Below are positions 61,524 through 64,000 of a DNA stretch of 64,000 nucleotides, in pieces. Source of the stretch: MedAcidi-G1 sp002294285. GTDB lineage: Bacteria > Actinomycetota > Acidimicrobiia > Acidimicrobiales > MedAcidi-G1. A program made the position numbers and the translations under genes. The stretch's first letter is position 1. Each line of letters begins with the position of its first letter. The notes under the pieces were generated by a model that worked only from the letters and a program-made list of their open reading frames with translations, was not told the origin of the DNA and did no database searches. The stretch spans positions 62,001 through 126,000 of the forward strand of contig CAXEUY010000001.1 in NCBI GenBank assembly GCA_963999645.1, written 5' to 3'.

Positions 61524-62339
61524 CTAATCTCCTTCAAGAACATCCTTCAAAGAGGGGAACGTTGAAGGTGGGACTATGTCTACGGTCGCAGATCTTTGTT
61601 GTGAAAGCATTCCTCCATCCACTTTGATTATGTCCCCAGTGATGTACTTGGCATCTTCTGAAGCGAGAAAGAGGGCCGGCCCTGCCATATCTTCAGGATC
61701 GCCAGGTCGTTCCAGGGGAATATTTTCACCGCGCAATTTTCGTGCTTCTTCGTCCATTCCTTCTGTGTCTATGGAGCCGGGCATAAGTGCACATACCCTT
61801 ATGCCATATGGGCCTAGGTCCAGTGCCATTGCTCTGGTTAGAGCTTCTATACCCCCTTTAGAGGCATCGTAAGCCGTAAATGACCTGTGGGCTCGTGTCG
61901 CCCCACCTGATGACATGTTGATAATGACACCATTTTGATTTTTAGCCATTATTCTTGCAGCTTGTTGTGAGCAAAGGAAATGGCCAGTTAAATTCACATC
62001 AATTATTCGTCTCCACCAAGTTTCATCAGCATCGAAGAAGTGCAGCATCGGACTTACTATTCCCGCATTATTTACTAAGACATCTACAGTTCCAAAAGCA
62101 TCCAAAGCAGAGTCAAAAATTTTTTTTACTTGACTGCTGTCAGATACATCGGCGACAGCTCCTATTGCGTTTCCATTTACGTCCTTGATAGAAGCAACTA
62201 CTTCGTTGACCCGGTCTTCTTCAATATCATTTACTACAACTCTCGCGCCTTCAGTTGCAAATCTTTCTGCTATTGCACGACCTATGCCTTTTCCAGCGCC
62301 GGTTACTACTACAACTTGGTCCTTGTGATTACCGCTCAT
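61524..62339 (-). CDS. short-chain dehydrogenase/reductase
   Basis: A Rossmann-fold NAD(P)-dependent oxidoreductase of 271 residues. Cofactor motif VVVTGAGKGIGRAIAERF, then DVLVNNAGIV, catalytic NMSSGGA and YDASKGGIEAL (Tyr-x3-Lys), and PGSIDTEGM. The acidic residue after strand 2 (VVNDIEEDR) favours NAD. Six bases upstream of hyuA and in the same operon. Substrate unknown. Confidence 0.88.
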   Translation of the reverse strand: MSGNHKDQVVVVTGAGKGIGRAIAERFATEGARVVVNDIEEDRVNEVVASIKDVNGNAIGAVADVSDSSQVKKIFDSALDAFGTVDVLVNNAGIVSPMLHFFDADETWWRRIIDVNLTGHFLCSQQAARIMAKNQNGVIINMSSGGATRAHRSFTAYDASKGGIEALTRAMALDLGPYGIRVCALMPGSIDTEGMDEEARKLRGENIPLERPGDPEDMAGPALFLASEDAKYITGDIIKVDGGMLSQQRSATVDIVPPSTFPSLKDVLEGD

Positions 62340-62398
62340 TGGTTTCCCTTAGTCAATTACCTTCATTTAAAGGGTATCGAAAAAATAGATAATCTTTC

Positions 62399-63598
62399 TC
62401 AGGCGCTGGAGTGAAAAGGTAAATAAGTGTGTCTACGTACATAATTTCCGGCTGCGTACTCCGAGGAGCTTTCATCTACATAGAAATTTGGAAAGTTTAT
62501 AAGTATTTCTTTAAGGGCAATGGAGGACTGTAAGCGAGCGATAGAGGCACCCAAGCAGAAATGTGATCCTGAACCGAAACTTAATATTTGGTTTATTTTT
62601 CTTTTGATGTTTAGGTTTTCAGAATTATTGCCAAATTCACGTTCGTCCCGGTTAGCAGATGCATAACTAAGAAGAACACGTGATCCGGCTGGTATTCGTT
62701 TGCCATGCAGTTCAAAGTCCTGAACAAGCACACGACTTAGGTTTTGAACTGGCGAAGTCATTCTCAATAGTTCCTCTACAGCTCCTGGCAAAAGTTGTAA
62801 GTCTTTTAAAAGGAGTTCTTTCTGCTTCTGGTTTTCTGTGAGGAGCACTGCTGAACCTCCAAGCAAGCCAGTAGTTGTGTCGTTGCCGCCAGTGATCATT
62901 GTGAAAGCTAAACCTAGAATCCACATAATAGAAACTCTCTCTTCGCCTATTTCCAAAAGTTGGGAGATTAGGTCATCTCCAGGGTTCTTCTTCCTCCAGC
63001 TAATCATTTCACTGAAATAATTCGTTAGTTCGCTTATAGCATCCAGTCCCGTATTCTCAGCGTCCCCATTGTGAACCGCTCCAGCGACAATTTTCTCAGT
63101 CCAAGTGTCAAAGTTTTTTCGATCTGATTTAGGTACACCTAGATACTTAGAAACCACAAAACTTGGTAAAGGTTTAAACAGTTCAGCAATTATGTCGCAG
63201 CTTTCCATTTCTTTAATGGCATCTATAGCGTCACTCACAAATGAATGAATATCTTCGGTCATTTCGTTAGCTTTTCTAGGTGTAAAACCTTTACTGATAA
63301 TTCGTCTGAACTGAGTGTGTTCAGGTGGATCCAAAAAAACTATCGGAGTCGCATCTCCCAGTTCTAGATCGGATGGATTATGTTCAATTGTGAGACCGTA
63401 TTGAGAGGAAAAAATCTCAGGATTTCTCGCGGCATTAAAAACATCTTGAAACCTAGAGAAAACCCAGTAAGAACCATCTTCTACGAAATATGCCGGATGA
63501 TTACTTCTAAGGTTTTCATACATTGGGTAAGGATTACGCCATGACTCCCCAGATCGAGGTTTAAAGATATTTTCATCCATATAAAAGCTTATTCTCAT
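62399..63598 (-). CDS. cytochrome P450
   Basis: A soluble bacterial P450 of 399 residues. I-helix oxygen-binding motif GGNDTT (237-242), ExxR at E276-R279, and heme-binding loop FGSGSHFCLGA with axial C348. It probably hydroxylates or N/O-demethylates a small substrate for the downstream SDR, HyuAB and DAO genes. The start may be ATG 63580 (MDENIFKPRSG). No ferredoxin or reductase is nearby. It is divergent from the GMC oxidoreductase, 85 bases apart. Confidence 0.9.
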   Translation of the reverse strand: MRISFYMDENIFKPRSGESWRNPYPMYENLRSNHPAYFVEDGSYWVFSRFQDVFNAARNPEIFSSQYGLTIEHNPSDLELGDATPIVFLDPPEHTQFRRIISKGFTPRKANEMTEDIHSFVSDAIDAIKEMESCDIIAELFKPLPSFVVSKYLGVPKSDRKNFDTWTEKIVAGAVHNGDAENTGLDAISELTNYFSEMISWRKKNPGDDLISQLLEIGEERVSIMWILGLAFTMITGGNDTTTGLLGGSAVLLTENQKQKELLLKDLQLLPGAVEELLRMTSPVQNLSRVLVQDFELHGKRIPAGSRVLLSYASANRDEREFGNNSENLNIKRKINQILSFGSGSHFCLGASIARLQSSIALKEILINFPNFYVDESSSEYAAGNYVRRHTYLPFHSSA

Positions 63599-63683
63599 TA
63601 AAAAGTTACAGATGACACCAAAAGGTTAAAGTTTAAAGGCAGAATCGGTTCGTAGAAAAGTTTTATCAACGCAGGTGTTTACA

Positions 63684-64000
63684 ATGAGCAACTATGACAT
63701 AGTAATTGTTGGTGGCGGTTCAGCCGGTTGTGTTTTGGCCAACCGTTTAAGTGAAAACAGTGACACAAAAGTTCTTTTACTGGAAGCGGGAAGACGAGAT
63801 CACAGATGGGATTTTGTGATTCATATGCCAGCCGCTCTTTCATTCGGCATAGGCAACAAGTTCTACGATTGGAAATACGAAACAGACCCTGAACCGGGGC
63901 TTGATGGAAGAAAGGTGTTTCACGCGCGAGGAAAGGTTTTAGGTGGCTCTTCAAGTATCAACGGCATGATTTTCCAACGTGGAAATCCTGCTGATTATGA
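63684..64000 (+). CDS. betA: GMC oxidoreductase, choline dehydrogenase-like, N-terminal fragment
   Basis: The first 105 residues of a flavoprotein cut by the right edge. It starts SNYDIVIVGGGSAGCVLANR (FAD-binding GxGxxG), then VLLLEAG, MPAALSF, YDWKYETDPEPG, ARGKVLGGSSSINGM and FQRGNPADY. These blocks match E. coli-type BetA (choline dehydrogenase) from memory. CAGGTG lies about 8 bases before the ATG. Choline is the likely substrate, consistent with the upstream ProVW genes, but other GMC alcohols cannot be excluded from a fragment. Confidence 0.85.
   Translation, partial: MSNYDIVIVGGGSAGCVLANRLSENSDTKVLLLEAGRRDHRWDFVIHMPAALSFGIGNKFYDWKYETDPEPGLDGRKVFHARGKVLGGSSSINGMIFQRGNPADY

Overview
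The window reads as one chromosome segment of an AT-leaning actinobacterium, most likely a marine Acidimicrobiia-type lineage. The actinobacterial reading rests on several things seen in the sequence: two tiny basic proteins matching the actinobacterial ribosomal proteins bL37 (2239-2328, minus) and bS22 (9201-9299, minus), a resuscitation-promoting-factor domain, a mycothiol-dependent-enzyme family protein, a DUF501 protein, and a gene order that, as I remember it, parallels the Mycobacterium tuberculosis metG-tatD-rpfB-ksgA-ispE ... pth/rplY-prs-mfd-mazG-eno-ftsB-DUF501-ppx block. Species-level placement is inference.

Layout. 1-2.3 kb (minus): bL37 followed by a nucleoside/BmpA-type ABC importer (two permeases and the start of the ATPase). 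2.4-21.6 kb (plus): a conserved housekeeping block, ychF-rsmI-metG-tatD-rpf-ksgA-ispE, tRNA-Gln(UUG), a creatinase, a fibronectin-III secreted protein, prs, rplY, pth, mfd, a PpiC lipoprotein, mazG, eno and ftsB. 21.7-32.3 kb (plus): a molybdenum-hydroxylase cassette of form II CO-dehydrogenase type (large subunit, a three-gene ABC-2 exporter, small and medium subunits, CoxD, CoxE, split XdhC, MocA-like, CoxG), sitting between ftsB and DUF501-ppx. 32.3-41 kb: DUF501, ppx, then mixed accessory genes (GNAT, crotonase, MFS, RecB-like nuclease, tRNA-Leu(UAA), beta-lactamase-fold hydrolase, amidohydrolase, mycothiol-dependent enzyme). 41-46.5 kb (plus): mtnA with an aldolase-dehydrogenase fusion, a LysM lipoprotein and a two-subunit aconitase X. 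46.5-48.7 kb (minus): a class IV aminotransferase-like protein, a sulfotransferase-like protein and an AhpD-like protein whose frame is interrupted by one TGA that looks like a selenocysteine codon with a bacterial SECIS hairpin. 48.9-56.6 kb (plus): one run of six overlapping or closely spaced transporter genes, ProV-ProW-LivH-LivM-LivG-LivF, without a binding protein. 56.6-63.6 kb (minus): cytochrome P450, SDR, HyuA, HyuB and a DAO-family FAD oxidoreductase. 63.7 kb to the end: the start of a choline-dehydrogenase-like GMC oxidoreductase.

How the genes may work together. Creatinase (yielding sarcosine and urea), HyuA/B of the N-methylhydantoinase family, a DAO-family oxidase, a betaine-type ProVW transporter and a BetA-like enzyme all fit use of N-methylated osmolytes, but the substrates are inferred. 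The strongest single signal is the candidate selenoprotein gene at 46529-47095.

Coding is dense: no gene-free stretch exceeds about 150 bases. I saw no rRNA, CRISPR array, insertion sequence, prophage or integrase.
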